Positions 33,758-45,200 of a DNA stretch of 64,000 bases are shown piece after piece. The position numbers were made by a program, and so were the translations under genes. A model generated the notes under the pieces. It searched no databases. It was not told the origin of the DNA and saw nothing but the letters and a program-made list of their open reading frames with translations. This stretch comes from Berberis thunbergii (Eukaryota > Streptophyta > Magnoliopsida > Ranunculales > Berberidaceae): positions 1,089,317-1,153,316 of the forward strand of contig QNQO01000196.1 of the NCBI GenBank assembly GCA_003290165.1, given 5' to 3'. Positions within the stretch are counted from its first letter, which is position 1. Each line of letters starts with the position of its first letter.

Positions 33758-34066
33758 TTAAAATTCATAACCATTTAATTTCAAAAATACTCGCCATGAT
33801 GAATAGAGTGATAGATACATGATTACACTAGATATTCCTGTTAAAATCGCGGTAATGACTTTTCCAAGTTTTTCTCCAACAAAGTAAGTAATTAAACTTG
33901 AAAATAGTAAGATTGCAACAGTCAAGATGTATCCCTTTACCATTCTCATTTTTTGTTCTTTTGGTGCAAATCTCGAATAGACAATGATGTATACAAATTC
34001 AAGCACTTTTAGAAAAATGTATGTACAAATAGTCATTGTTACAGTGGGCAACGCAGGAGAAAACAT
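33758..34066 (-). pseudogene. SWEET-like sugar-transporter exon, unit 4 (open frame)
   Basis: The best preserved unit: 102 open codons. It shows a helix (VLEFVYIIVYSRFAP), a basic loop (KEQKMRMVKG), a second helix (ILTVAILLFSSLITYF), and VITAILTGISSVIMYLSLYS. This order resembles the middle of a plant SWEET (MtN3) protein: helix 4, the APK..R loop, helix 5, and the G..S.IMY.SPL block. Here the conserved P of the last block is missing (LYS). SWEETs are seven-helix sugar uniporters; only about three helices are present, with no start or flanking exons recognised. SWEET is my best reading; another small membrane family is possible. Confidence 0.55.
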
Positions 34067-34593
34067 GGTGCTAAATTGTCTACATTCAAGAATATATTAT
34101 TTCAAAAGATATTATAAATTTGTTTAATATATAAAAAACAACAAATACATAAATCATGCAGAGAATGCCGGATTAAACATTGTAACAGAGTAAATGTGAG
34201 GACTTCGAGCATCTCTAGTTTTTCCTATTTTCCAAATATTTAGTATAGTTGATCTGCAAAAACAAATGATAGTGAGATAATATTTGAATAGATAATGAGA
34301 GAAATTGGGAAATGAATTGAATGAGAAGAAAAGATTGTAACATTGGAGAAAAAACGAACGACAACATGGCTATGTAACCAATATATATAATTGACATCTA
34401 TCAAGTCATTTAATTACAGTAACCAATCACATGTTAATGGTGTCATGGTAAAGTCATCAATTTGTATATTACATAGTAACAAAGTACAGATGACGATCTT
34501 ATTTGTATATTATATCAATTTTTCTCAAATTGTAAAAATAATAATGAGTTTTCTCAAATTACCACTATTTACATGATGTCATCAAAAACTTAA

Positions 34594-34794
34594 GAGAAAT
34601 TCTAAATGTCGAGGGAAAGAGCGAGGAAATCAGCGAGGGAAATGATTTGGCGAGGTGAGAGCCGTTTATTTCCCTCGAGATCCACGTGAAAAAAGTCAAC
34701 ACACGGATCTCGAGGGAAATGAACGGCTCTCACCTCGCCAGATCATTTCCCTCGCTGATTTCCTCGCCCTTTCCCTCGACATTTAGAATCTCTC
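34594..34794. mobile_element. Hairpin MITE, copy C (MULE-like)
   Basis: 201 bp. It starts GAGAAATTCTAAATGTCGAG and ends with its near-perfect inverse. The arms pair along almost the full length around a ~25-base loop near 34684-34708. Exact 9-bp duplication AAAACTTAA at 34585-34593 and 34795-34803. The other units have a single AAAACTTAA at the same place (for example at about 30180 and 32535), which proves the insertion. Confidence 0.93.
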
Positions 34795-34944
34795 AAAACT
34801 TAAACAACTCCATACATTTTTTATGAAACATTTTAAATACATCAAATTTTTATAATATGACAAAAGCGTAATGTGTAGGCATGCAATCTCTCATTTTTTA
34901 AATAAAAATTAATAAAGTTAATATTGATAAATGTATAATTTAAG

Positions 34945-35240
34945 AAATATTTACCATGGTGAATAGAGGAATACATACATGATCACACTACATATTCCTC
35001 CTAAATTAAAATAGTGAAAATGATTTTTCCAAGTATTTCTTCAACAAAGTAAGTAAATAAAAATGAAACTATTAAGATTGCAACAGTCAAGATGCATCCC
35101 TTTACTACTATTCTAATTTTTTGTTCATTTTTTGTGCAAAATCTCGAGTAGACAATGATTTATACAAATTCAAGCATTTCTAAAAAGATGTGTACACAAA
35201 TAGTCACTGCTACAATGGGCAATGCAGGAGAAAACATGAC
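34945..35240 (-). pseudogene. SWEET-like exon, unit 5
   Basis: Nucleotide homologue of unit 4 (TTCCAAGTATTTCTTCAACA, AGATGCATCCCTTTACTACT) with frame breaks. Followed by a small local duplication of AACAACAAATACAT sequence (35285-35390). Confidence 0.5.
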
Positions 35241-35653
35241 GATAAATTGCCTACAAAAGATTTTTTTTTTTTAAATATAAAAAACAACAAATACATTGTT
35301 ACAAGATTTTGAGAGATGAGCGAAGAAAGTGAGTAATTTCAAAAGATATATAAATTTTTTTTCAATATAAAAAACAACAAATACATAAATCATGCAGAGA
35401 ATGCCATATTGAATATTGTAACAATGTAATGTGATGATTTCGAGTATCTCCTGATTATCCTAGTCTCCAAATATTTATTATAATTGGTCTTAAAAAAAAA
35501 AAGATAATGAACTAATAATATTTGAAGAGATAAAGAGAGATGGGGAAATGAATGGAAAGAGAGGGAAATTTTGTAACATTGGAGAAAAGACGAACGACGA
35601 CATGACCGTGTAACCAATATTAAAAAATACAAGTGATTTATTATTCGTCATTT

Positions 35654-36024
35654 TGTTATTGAATTGTTTGGAATGAGGCTGAAATGCTACGTGGAGGATT
35701 ATGAAGTAGCTATGCCTAAGGATGGTGTTTTATATAGAAGAGAATCATATGTATATTGAAAAGAAGGTGGTGAAGTAGTGTTGACATTGATGCTTCATAT
35801 ATGAGAGGATGAAGTCATAGTTATTAGTTTCTTTGAGCTTTCATTGATCAAAAGCCTTTAAGATCCTTCAATTTTTTAGCTAGTATCACACACTCTCTTC
35901 TCTCACTCTCTCAAAATCTTTTACATCACAAGCTCCCTTGGTTTTACCTTTGGTTTAGATAAAAATGATATGTTTGTTGTTTTCGATGGTTATGGGTGCT
36001 TGGTCATTCATCCCAAACCCAACA
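35654..36024 (+). repeat. LTR remnant with PBS, probably Copia
   Basis: A TATA-like TTTTATATAGA near 35729 and a CT-rich leader (35890-35940) end in CCCAACA at 36024, just before a PBS. The left boundary (TGTTATTGAATTG) is a guess. No gag follows. LTR-end-like sequence (CCCAGACTCAACAA plus TATCAGAGTC) recurs at about 36260-36300 and 36320-36360. Confidence 0.5.
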
Positions 36025-36026
36025 AA

Positions 36027-36039
36027 TGCTATCAGAGCC
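36027..36039 (+). other. Primer binding site, iMet type
   Basis: TGCTATCAGAGCC, one change from TGGTATCAGAGC, two bases after the LTR end. Confidence 0.65.
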
Positions 36040-37570
36040 GATGGTTCGGCTGGTAAGTGGAGATCGTTCAAATATCACAAAGGTGGAGAATATTTGAGAT
36101 GTGACTCGATTTGAATTACTAACGATGCATTTTAGGGGTTGTAGAGCCCAAGTGGTAAAACCCCATACTCAGGAATCGTGTTTGATTAAGTTTGAGACAA
36201 CATCGTTGCTTGAGACAAATCTATTGGCTAACAATCTCATATGTTCCCTGCGTTTAATGGTTCAACCCAGACTCAACAAGTTGTATCAGAGTCATCTCAT
36301 ATGCTCCTGTATCGATGGTTCTAAGGGCTTTGGTCCCATACCCCGAGACTCAACAAATATATCATACAATAAGGTCATGCACTCAGTTCTTAGATGAGAC
36401 TTTGAGAGATAAAAAAGAAAACTAAAACAGGCTTTAAAAGTAATTAGAAAAACTAAAAAAATACATAAAGTAAATAATTACAAAGAAAAGAAAAGAAAAT
36501 GTACCCAATTTTGCAAAAAAATAAAATAAGACAAAACTGAAAAATATATACTCTTAGTGTTGGAATACATGCATGCTAGTGTCGGTACAAACTTTTGTTC
36601 CAATATCCTAGTAATTGATTAAAGATGAATGTTAATCGAACTTTTTGGGGTAATTGAACTAATGCTATTGAATTATATGTATGTGTATGGAGTGCTTCAT
36701 GAAAACAAATGAGCAAATTCCAATATCATTTTGATATTGCTTCATATGCCTTGTTGAATGCACTCATCTTCCAAGATTATTTTGATATTGAGTAATGAAG
36801 GTAGAAACTAGAATGCTTGTTGCCTTTTTATAAATTCACAACAAGGTTCAGTTCAGTTTGGTTCAACTGAATCATTCATGGGTTTTGATGTGTCTAGCGT
36901 TTGATAAAGATAGAAGACAAGCAACTAACAAAGACACGCACACAAAGTTTTGGGGGAACCCAGGATATTAAAAAAATTAAAGCCATGTGCGATCCCATGA
37001 AGACGCAAAAACAATGAATTTTATTTGGGTCAGAATGACATGTCATGTCATGCAAGCATGCAGTCCAATACCTATACATCACTCATGCATCAATTCTCTC
37101 CTATACAGTTTCTCACCATTTCTCGTCGTTCATAGATGATAAAACTCACAAAACATCCATCAGAGAACCAACAAAACAACGACGAGATCTGACCATAATG
37201 CAAGCAGATGTGCATTATAAATACTCTACATGTTATCAACATCTCTCGACTCTCATCGTTGTTAGAAAAACTTTCATCGCAACAGCAGAACCAAACAAAT
37301 CTTCGAAGGGGGCAGCTAAACACAAAGCCATAGTGGACTAATGATGAAACATAGAGTCGAAGCTGCCAAGAGAGAAAATGGGGAAGAGAAGCCTTGATTT
37401 TATGAAGAAATGACGGGCAATATGGAGGGAGTAGTTAGAAATCAAAAGCCTATCTGAAGCCACGTGGTTTTGTCATAAAATATCTGAATTGGTGACTGAG
37501 TCAACGAAGAGGTTTTAAGGTTTTTAGAGAATCCGATGACCTATTAACAAGGTACGACTTACAGGTCAAC
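36040..37570. other. Unassigned stretch
   Basis: Frames here are short. A 98-codon plus-strand frame at 36101-36397 lies over the repeated LTR-end-like sequence. The region at 36890-37340 has balanced composition but no recognised motif. Confidence 0.4.
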
Positions 37571-37589
37571 ACCATAAGAAAGTAATCAT

Positions 37590-37665
37590 GTTGTCGGCAG
37601 GTCTCGAACCTAAGAAGTAGGGAATAAACCCACACAGCCCTAACTACTCAACCATAACACCATTC
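37590..37665 (-). repeat. tRNA-derived SINE-like head
   Basis: The minus strand has an A-box-like TGGTTGAGTAGTTAGGG (37638-37654) and a B box GGTTCGAGACC (37600-37610). Spacing fits a Pol III internal promoter. No poly(A) end or target duplication is visible, and no sound cloverleaf forms. Confidence 0.5.
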
Positions 37666-37704
37666 ACAAGAGGTTTGAAATTGAGCAAACAACAATTCAT
37701 TTAA

Positions 37705-38023
37705 GGATATGTTTGGTTGCATAGAATCATATTCTATGAAAATTCATGAGAGGACCATCTACATTTAAGCTAATTAGAGATTCACTCACCAATTCATAAT
37801 TAAATTTTATGATCAATAGTAGGAATAAATGTCATATGAACATGAAAATCACATTTTTTTTTTTTTGGTGGGGGGGGGGGGGGGGGGGGGCAAGGAGTGT
37901 TATCCTCATGTTCATGAGACTTTCATTCCTACTATTGATTAAATAAAATTAATAGTAAATGATGGTGCTACCATAATCTCATGAATTTTTATGGAATAAA
38001 ATTTTATCCAACCAAACATACCC
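37705..38023. mobile_element. Tourist-like MITE
   Basis: 319 bp. Terminal inverted repeats GGATATGTTTGGTTGCATA and GGGTATGTTTGGTTGGATA, flanked by TAA on both sides (37702-37704, 38024-38026). A 3-bp TWA duplication and GGG-start ends indicate the PIF/Harbinger-Tourist group. The arms also share inverted internal blocks (TTCATGAGA/TCTCATGAA). A T run and a 21-base G run sit in the loop region. Confidence 0.85.
37870..37890. repeat. Poly-G tract (21 G)
   Basis: An uninterrupted run of about 21 G, preceded by a T run and GGT. Length is likely polymorphic or assembly-dependent. Confidence 0.85.
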
Positions 38024-38173
38024 TAAAAGGGTGGTATTCCAGGTTCAGCTGTCAAAGTGCATGGCTATGATTTCTTGCCTAATGGGTTCTTAGAGCATCC
38101 ATGTGTGGCTAGCCCTGCGTAAGTGAATTGAAAATTTAAATAAGATGGTGAGGTTGTTGATGGAAAGAAAATA

Positions 38174-38323
38174 CAGAAATTCGAAATGGTGAGGAAACGA
38201 GGGAGGGGGACTGTGCATCCCTATGCACGTGCAAAAAATGATGACACATATCTCGAGAGAGTGAACGGTTCCCCACCTCCACCCCCCTCCCCTCGCTCGT
38301 TTCCTCGCCATGTAGAATTGCTC
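38174..38323. mobile_element. Hairpin MITE, copy D (MULE-like)
   Basis: 150 bp. Starts CAGAAATTCGAAATGGTGAGG; the inverted end is GAGCAATTCTACATGGCGAGG. Flanked by AAGAAAATA on both sides (38165-38173, 38324-38332), an exact 9-bp duplication. The stem is less perfect than in copies B and C. Confidence 0.9.
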
Positions 38324-38332
38324 AAGAAAATA

Positions 38333-40019
38333 TGAGAGCAATCAATGAGAGGTCTGTCACTTGTCAAACAATTAATGGAAAACCTCAAACATATATTTGG
38401 TTTTGGCTACTCAAGTTCCAATTGTCATAGCTAATACAATTTATGCATAAAGTGCATTTCAACAAGAAGCAAATATAAATATGGCTATTGAAACCATTCA
38501 TCTCAAATTGTAATTGGATGCAAAAGGATGTGATTGTTAGAAGACTGGAAAGGGACGTAAGAGACAGGAGAGTAAAGGTGCATCGATCCCATCTAAAAAC
38601 ACATTTACGGTTGCCAATTTTGTAATTAGCTACAAACTATTTGCATAATTTTACTCTGGATTTTTCTCGAGAAAAGTGTCAAAAAAATTTATTTAGTTTG
38701 TTTTAACTGAAAGCAACAGTATGTTTTATTATAAAAGCACGTAATGCTAGCTAGATGTCTTGTTAAAACAATACTTGATGAAGAGTTGCAATTACAATCA
38801 TAAACGAAGGAACTGCTTAGTTGAAATTTTGGGGTAGCCATACCCAGTTTTTTTGTCTTGGGTGGAGTTGATGCAAATTGTTTGAATCATTTTTATAGTT
38901 TCCCTAATAATGCATTGGTTCGCAAGTGTTTGTATATAATTTGTCAAAATACAAACGAGGTTGACAATAAACATTCTAAAGTTGGAATCCCTTATGGATA
39001 AAGACATGGCGTTACAAGCAAAGATTGTGCGAAATGGAGAAGAAGAAAAGAAAGGAGGAAAGTAAGTAGTGGTGTTTGTGTGTGTGGTGAAGAAAAGGAA
39101 AAAAAGTTTCGAGGCTGGTTTTATGGAGCTTACCTTGTTATAAAATTAACAGGCCCCAGTATTAGACAAAGTTCTTCATCTTTTAACAATAGATGGATCT
39201 TTTGATAGTGATCTTAAGTGTCAAGAAGACTGAAGATTTTTCAGAAGTTGCGATATAAGAGGAGATCTCTTACTTCTTAACTATGGGATGGTTTGCTCTC
39301 AATACATAGTGACGGCTCATTGAGTAGAATAATGCAGGATTTGGGGGGATCGGGTTTGGGATCTGAGGGTGCTCCCATTGTATGCATTGTACTATTCTAG
39401 AACATTCTTGAATTAGGTTGTGTTTTGTTCTAATGAAATCTTTCCCAAGAATTTTGGCCAACAACGAGAAGTAGAGAGGCAATGGGAGTTGATGATAATC
39501 TCTGAGGCCCTCATTTTTTTCAAACAAAATTTTGAAAATGTTTTCTAGTGGCAGAGAAAATTCTCAAAATATAATTTCAGCCTCAACTATTTCTATTTTT
39601 TCTTGTCATTTTCATCTTTGGATGTTTGGTTAGCCATTTTTCATAGGAAATGGAATCTATTTCTCGTTATACAGATTTACGTTGTTTGGTTGTCTATTTA
39701 CTGACAGAAAATCGATTCTTCATAAGATTATTTTCCCACTACTCATGAGAATCCAAGTTCGAGGGGGACGCCTCGAAATCGATTTCACGGAAACGGTTTT
39801 CAATTTCTATATCTATTTTTCTTGCAACCAAACAGACCAAGAGAAAACCATTGGTATTGAAAATCTATTTTACAGGATTATTACCAAATATTTCCAATTC
39901 AACTTCCCTATGTTTTCTCTACATTATAGAAAAAAGAAGTTTGATTTCGTAAAAACTACTGGTAAGGCTTATCATAAATTCTTATTCCATCTCTTCTTTT
40001 TTTTGTTTTCCTTCTTTCT
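38333..40019. other. Unassigned stretch
   Basis: No gene recognised. GTTTGGTTAGCC (39629) and TGCAACCAAACA (39823) are inverted like MITE ends of the GTTTGGTTG type, but no flanking duplication was found. Minus-strand frames at 38798-39007 and 39270-39527 match nothing I know. Confidence 0.4.
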
Positions 40020-40035
40020 AACATCCATGAATGAG

Positions 40036-40170
40036 CCAACGGCATGATAGCTCAACGGTTAGAGCTTTGCGGATGGTACCACTAAGTCATGGGTTCAAAC
40101 CCAGCTTGCGGCATCTTTATGAGTTCTGGGATTCTATAAAAAAAAAACCCACTTGCCCTCAAAAAAAAAA
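40036..40170 (+). mobile_element. SINE, complete, with target duplication
   Basis: 135 bp. It starts with a tRNA-derived head: A-box-like TAGCTCAACGGTTAGAGC (40049-40066) and B box GGGTTCAAACCC (40091-40102). A short body with an A run and a terminal A run follow. ACATCCATGAATGAG occurs exactly on both sides (40021-40035, 40171-40185), a 15-bp target duplication. This is a textbook, fairly recent SINE insertion. Confidence 0.9.
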
Positions 40171-40213
40171 ACATCCATGAATGAGTTGAAAAAAAAAAAG
40201 TAATAATTCTAGT

Positions 40214-41395
40214 AAACAACCTGGTGGGATGCTCGAGATTTTTTGGAGGATTAAGAAGATTGTGGTATCGTCAAAACCAAATTACATTTTTATGGCCCTA
40301 TTTTACTGATTAGACATCAAACAGGCACTCAATCACAGCCGTACATGTGGCACAGACTAACCTTAGCACATAAAATGCTTCAGCGCAGTCCCACGCGGAC
40401 CCATGTGCAAACTACAGTTCAACCCATAAATCAGTCACCCAGGCCTAAGACACGCCAGCCCTAAAAGCACAGGTCTTAGGGCGTGGCCCAGGACAATAAG
40501 GCCCAAACATTGAATCTCAGAGATGTCACAGCCCCCCGAGATCCACTCGCACTAAATCAATTATAGCCCAATCAAGCATTGGGTCCTAAACAAAGTCAAA
40601 TGTCGAAGAACTTAGTCAGGCACAGGTAAGATCTTATGCAAGATCTCCTCCATCACGCCTTCGATCACAGGGACAATTGGATAGGAAAACAATGGCTATA
40701 AGAATCGGTAAAAAGAGGAAGAAATGTACACATACACACTGCAATTTATAAAGGTTTTCACTCTTCCTAGAATCGATATTTGTCTTAAGCATCGGAGTGC
40801 TTTCGGCTACCACAACGATTGTCCCTAACATAACTGATGCTCATTTTTGCAGGCTTGATATCATCAGGATCAACAATGACAGATCTGAATGCATCACTTA
40901 CCATAAGTCTTTGTAGTTAGTTTACTGCAAACTTGGGACACTCATTGGACCAAAGTCCATGATGTTGGGAAGACATCCACTTATAGTGATCTTACATTCG
41001 TTAATGGACAATTCTATGTTATTACGACTGGTAGAATTGTATTTTTTTTTATTATGGTACTAATATTGATGTTAGCTCTTCTTTAAGAGCACATAAAATC
41101 AAATCACCCGAATATGGGATGAGCTTGCACCGCCTAGTTGAATCATCTGGAGAGCTGACCGGATGACAAAAAAATGGTCGAAAGTGGAAACTGGAAAGTC
41201 TAGGCGATCACACACTAGTACTAAATCTTCTTTTTCTCTCCAGTCTTCTGACTACCTTGGACTACAAGCAAATTTCATCCACATTATTTCAAATTGGGAA
41301 CAGGAAGATGTGGAATACAAAACTAGTGAAAACGACATCTGCAGGATATACAACGTAAATATGGCAATTTTGAGATTTTTTTTTTACTCGTAACT
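40214..41395 (+). pseudogene. DUF295 protein pseudogene, split by a solo LTR
   Basis: Left of the LTR: FWRIKKIVVSSKPNYIFMAL. Right of it: LVYCKLG, a shift, DTHWTKVHDVGKTSTYSDLT then FVNGQFYVITTGRIV, LVESSGELTG with a stop, and SSFSLQSSDYLGLQANFIHI. These are consecutive blocks of the F-box-associated DUF295 domain. Removing the LTR with one copy of TTTAC/CTTAC rejoins ..MALFY to HKS.. in frame, so the LTR entered the coding sequence. The N-terminal F-box is not found. Several shifts and stops make it a pseudogene. It is a second family member besides the one at 5985-10310, on the opposite strand. Confidence 0.78.
40307..40896 (+). repeat. Solo LTR, Tat/Ogre type
   Basis: 590 bp, homologous along its length to the LTR at 52391-52976 (shared ACATGTGGCA/ACACGTGGCA, GGTAAGATCTTATGCAAGAT, CTTAAGCATCG.AGTGC.TTCGGC). 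It begins TGATTAGACAT and ends GAATGCATCA. Flanks are TTTAC (40302-40306) and CTTAC (40897-40901), 4 of 5. No PBS or internal region, so it is a recombination product. Confidence 0.85.
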
Positions 41396-42213
41396 ATGTT
41401 GGCTTCACATACTATTCAGAGTGGGTGTTTGGATCAAACGAACCTATTAAAAGGTTCACATAAGTTGGACAATAACTCTTTCAACTAGATAAGCAGACGA
41501 GATCAATCAGTTCAGCAAGCCTTGATTATTACACATCCAAAATCAGGTAATAAAAAATTTACATTCAGGACGATAGTATCGTGATGGATATTTCTTTTTC
41601 TTTCCTTCTTTTTAAGGGGCGGAGTTATTTTCAAACCCCTCCTTTTGTAGTTATACATTTCTATATTTAATTAAATGCTTTGCATACGTTTCGGAGTTTA
41701 AAACACAGATGCTTATGATCATGTGGCAAAAAATTAAATAAATAAAGGGCCTGCAGAAGGCTTATTATGTATCATGGTGAGAGTTACAATAATCCATCAA
41801 ACGAAATTGTTTGATTTAGATCAATAACTAACCAATCATACTATAGGGTACTTCAAGTTACATGCTCAAAGGAATAAAATAAAACAAAAACAAAATATAT
41901 ATTGCTTCCAAGTTAGTATGTGCTATTTAGGACTTGCAGACTTAGCATTGAAATCACAGCATTTCTTTAGCAGCCTAGTCACTCAGACCTATCCTTGAGT
42001 TCGGGTGTCCATAAACTGAAAGAATAACGCTAAGACCTATCCTCGGAATGGGATGCTCATGCAAATACAAATCGAAAAAAACAATCCAGTCTGTGGTGTA
42101 ACCGTTGATCCCCATACTGAAATGGTTTTGCTTTTCAAGATTGAGAAAACATACCTCTAAACTTCCATATAATGAATCTGAAGCTTCTCTGAAGTTCACA
42201 TTCACGTCCCAGA
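41396..42213. other. Spacer and probable 3' UTR of the Claspin-like gene
   Basis: No coding motif. The part next to 42213 is the downstream flank of the minus-strand gene and should hold its 3' UTR. Two similar GACCTATCC segments lie near 41985-42050. Confidence 0.45.
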
Positions 42214-45200
42214 TCAGGTTTTTGCTACTACCTTGATCGACTTCGTCTTAGACTTAAATGCAGCAAACAGGACAGCAGTTTGAGTTTGGTCAACAGTGGC
42301 AGTGCGATCAGATTGTCTAGAAGAACGCTTGAGGGATTTGAAGGAGTGAATGACTTGAACTTGTGTTAGTTGTTTTTGTGTCCTGACTACTGATTTTGGT
42401 CTGGGAATAACTGAACTTGGCTGTAGCAGTTTTTGCTGGTCGGTTGACATTTTCCACCTGCAAACCGGAACAAATAAAGTAATGTAAGCAAAACCAAGAA
42501 GCTTACAATTACTGAATTATCAACATTGTAATTGTTAACCATTTTTCCTAGCCCTCTCAATCATAACCATTTAGGCCAAGCTTTTAACTAAATGCCACAC
42601 GGACACTGAAAATACCTCAATAATTCATATTGATTCTAGGTGAAATTTAGCTCATTATAGTGCTTACCATATCTGACGAAGCCTCCAGTGTTGTGATTCC
42701 ATCCTTGCTGTTGCTGTCATCACGACCAAAGATATAGGACCTGAAAGTACTTGATCCATTCTTTTGGGATGTTTTAAAGAATTGTTTGATGGCCGGCCCA
42801 AGAAAGAAGACTGCAGCACATTACAATTGTTTTAACCATAGTTAAAGGAACTAAAATATGTATACCTAGTATCACTGTTTCACTAAAAGATTCAGAAACT
42901 CTCCAGAAGTAAAAAATTCAAAGTATGCAAGGAGTTTCAACAAAGATGATTATTAGGTTTTGCCGAAGACGATAATCTCTCAATCATATTCTTCGGTTTG
43001 TGATATTCAGCCTTCAAATAGTAAACCACAATTTAAATGGAGTAGGCATAAGCCGGTGCCTATTACATCTGTGTTATAATAACACTTGCTTTGGTATTGA
43101 CCAGAAAAAGACAATAGTACAGAAGCTCCATCATATACCCTCTTAAATTCTACATACTCGGGCAAGAAATGTTCTGGTCTGGCCCTGGAAACATTGCTCT
43201 AATTCTAATAAATTAGAAGCTATTTTGACTGGAAAACTGGACAGGTTTTTCTCCAAGGAAGGGAGGCCTAATTTAGAATGTTAGCTATTTTTAGTATTAT
43301 TCCTGTAGCATTCAATGGAACTGACCCAGTAGCATGGATGTTCACTGAATTACCTTTGAGGAACTGTTGCTGTTTCCTCCAGTGATCAACATATCAAAGA
43401 AAGCTGCAAAAGATTGAAAAATGTAATTTGGTGAGGATGATATCTAACACATGGAGATAAAGTAGCAATTCTATTAAGGTTCCTACATGATGATTTTGCC
43501 TTTTTCTTGGTGTCAAGTGCCACGTTCACTTTCTTTATCATTCCGAAAATTTCCCTTGAGCTTTCGTCATCTGCCGGGGATAGAAATGAGGTACTTGTTC
43601 CTGTTGAAGACAACAAGGTCCAGTCACTAAATTATTACTAAATTTTGTACCAATGTATGATAAATGAAACAAGAGAATAAACAAAGCCATAACCTAACAC
43701 ATCCGTGCCTAATTAGTGAATGATAATAGCATTTATATACTAAACAAGGGAATATGGAACCTATATGCACATGGCTCAACATTTCCAAAGCCAATAAATT
43801 TCAGCATGAACTCACAACTTTCTTCAAGAAGCCGCTGTTTGACTAGCCTCTGCTCTGTTTCTTCATCATCCAGAGGATAAGAAACCATCGTCCTTTTCAG
43901 TAAACATCTGTGGAATCATCTCCTTCACTTTTGTGAATTTATGCGAACAACATTTCTAGGAGGTAGATCATCCGCAGATTCATCCCCAGAATTGGCATCA
44001 AACTCTCCATCTTCCTCTTCTTCAAGCAAAGCGGGTTCTTTTGTTTCCACCCGCATTTAGCCTCTGTAAAACATTGTCTGTAGCAGCTGCATCTTGTTGC
44101 TCAAGCCATTTCTGATGAAGTTGATCTCGCATTTCATTATCAATTGGCTTCTCTTTGTATCCAGTCACAATTAGATCCTTAAGTTCTTCATTGTTGCCCT
44201 GTTCCTCATCCTCTTCATTTTCTGGGAATCGCATTAGGTCATTGTCACTATCATCTTCCTCTTCAGCCTCGTCATCCACAAAAAGCTTTTACAGGATCAC
44301 CTTTTGGATATGAATCTCCATCAAACACTTTTTGTGATTGAGGCTCAAGATTCTCCTTGTCATTGTCCTCTCATCAGAAAAACTGCAAGAGACAATGTAT
44401 TAACTTATCTTAATCACAAAATAATTGTAAGTTAGAAATCACTGTGAGATGATATGTGGATAAGAAATTAACTTCGGAGTCTTATTAAGACGGTATGAGC
44501 ATCATCTAACCAGTAACCAGTATGTCACAAGGAAAAAATACTATACGAAGTCAGCTTCACAAGCATTAGAAGTTTGAAATTTGAAAATATGTATGCATTG
44601 GTAAAATCATTTGAGCAGTCACCAAGAACTTTCTTGGCATCATATCCTATGCAACAACACAGGTAACGTGTAGGTGTCTGACATGGATACAAGGTCTCAG
44701 ACATCAACAAGAAAATTCAATAATGCAGAGCACACCTGTAGACTACAACAATAGTTGGTTTTTTTCAGCCGTATATTTAATTTGTATTTTTATTTTAGAA
44801 CATTGTTATCACTAAATGTCGTAACATGCTCATAACATTTTGAATTGACACCTTTGAATGATAATGTAAAAGGGCTGTGCTATTGTTTTTATTTTTTATT
44901 CATGTGACCAAGGAGTGCGTTGGAGTGTCCAACGCATGTCAAACTGTCTAATACAAGTCCAACACATGGATTTTCCTTTTGACAGGGATAGTCCTTGTCA
45001 CATAGAGATCACAGCATTGAGCACTGACAGAGACTTTAGGATTGTTTAAGGCTTGCCCTATCCATCATATGATTTTAAGCATGGGTTGAAGGGGTCCAGT
45101 CCTATACTATTTGAAAAAAAAAGGAACGAACACAAGGAGGTCATACCCGAACCCTAATAAAACTTTTATCCCTATGAAACTGCCAACCATTCATCAAAAT

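Larger units (their letters stand above)
30010..35625 (-). repeat. Five-unit tandem array with SWEET-like exons
   Basis: Units start at about 30020, 30868, 32329, 33429 and 34381, each recognisable by GAATTGCCCTCAATCAAGTC-like sequence. Each then carries ATGATGTCATCAAAAACTTA, TAGGCATGCAAT, an exon-like block on the minus strand, and GAAGAGATAAAGAGAGAGA. Basic period is ~1.0 kb, enlarged by insertions. Units 2, 3 and 5 carry MITEs or foreign sequence. The units were made by tandem duplication of one gene segment and then decayed. Confidence 0.78.

Noticed and set aside
37590..37665. tRNA gene on the minus strand
   Set aside because: Same reasoning: B box good, acceptor stem absent.
39620..39835. 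MITE with GTTTGGTT ends
   Set aside because: Inverted GTTTGGTTAGCC and TGCAACCAAACA are suggestive, but no target duplication or consistent boundaries were found.
40036..40110. tRNA gene
   Set aside because: A and B boxes are present, but arms do not pair into a good cloverleaf, and the segment has an A-rich tail with target duplications: a SINE.
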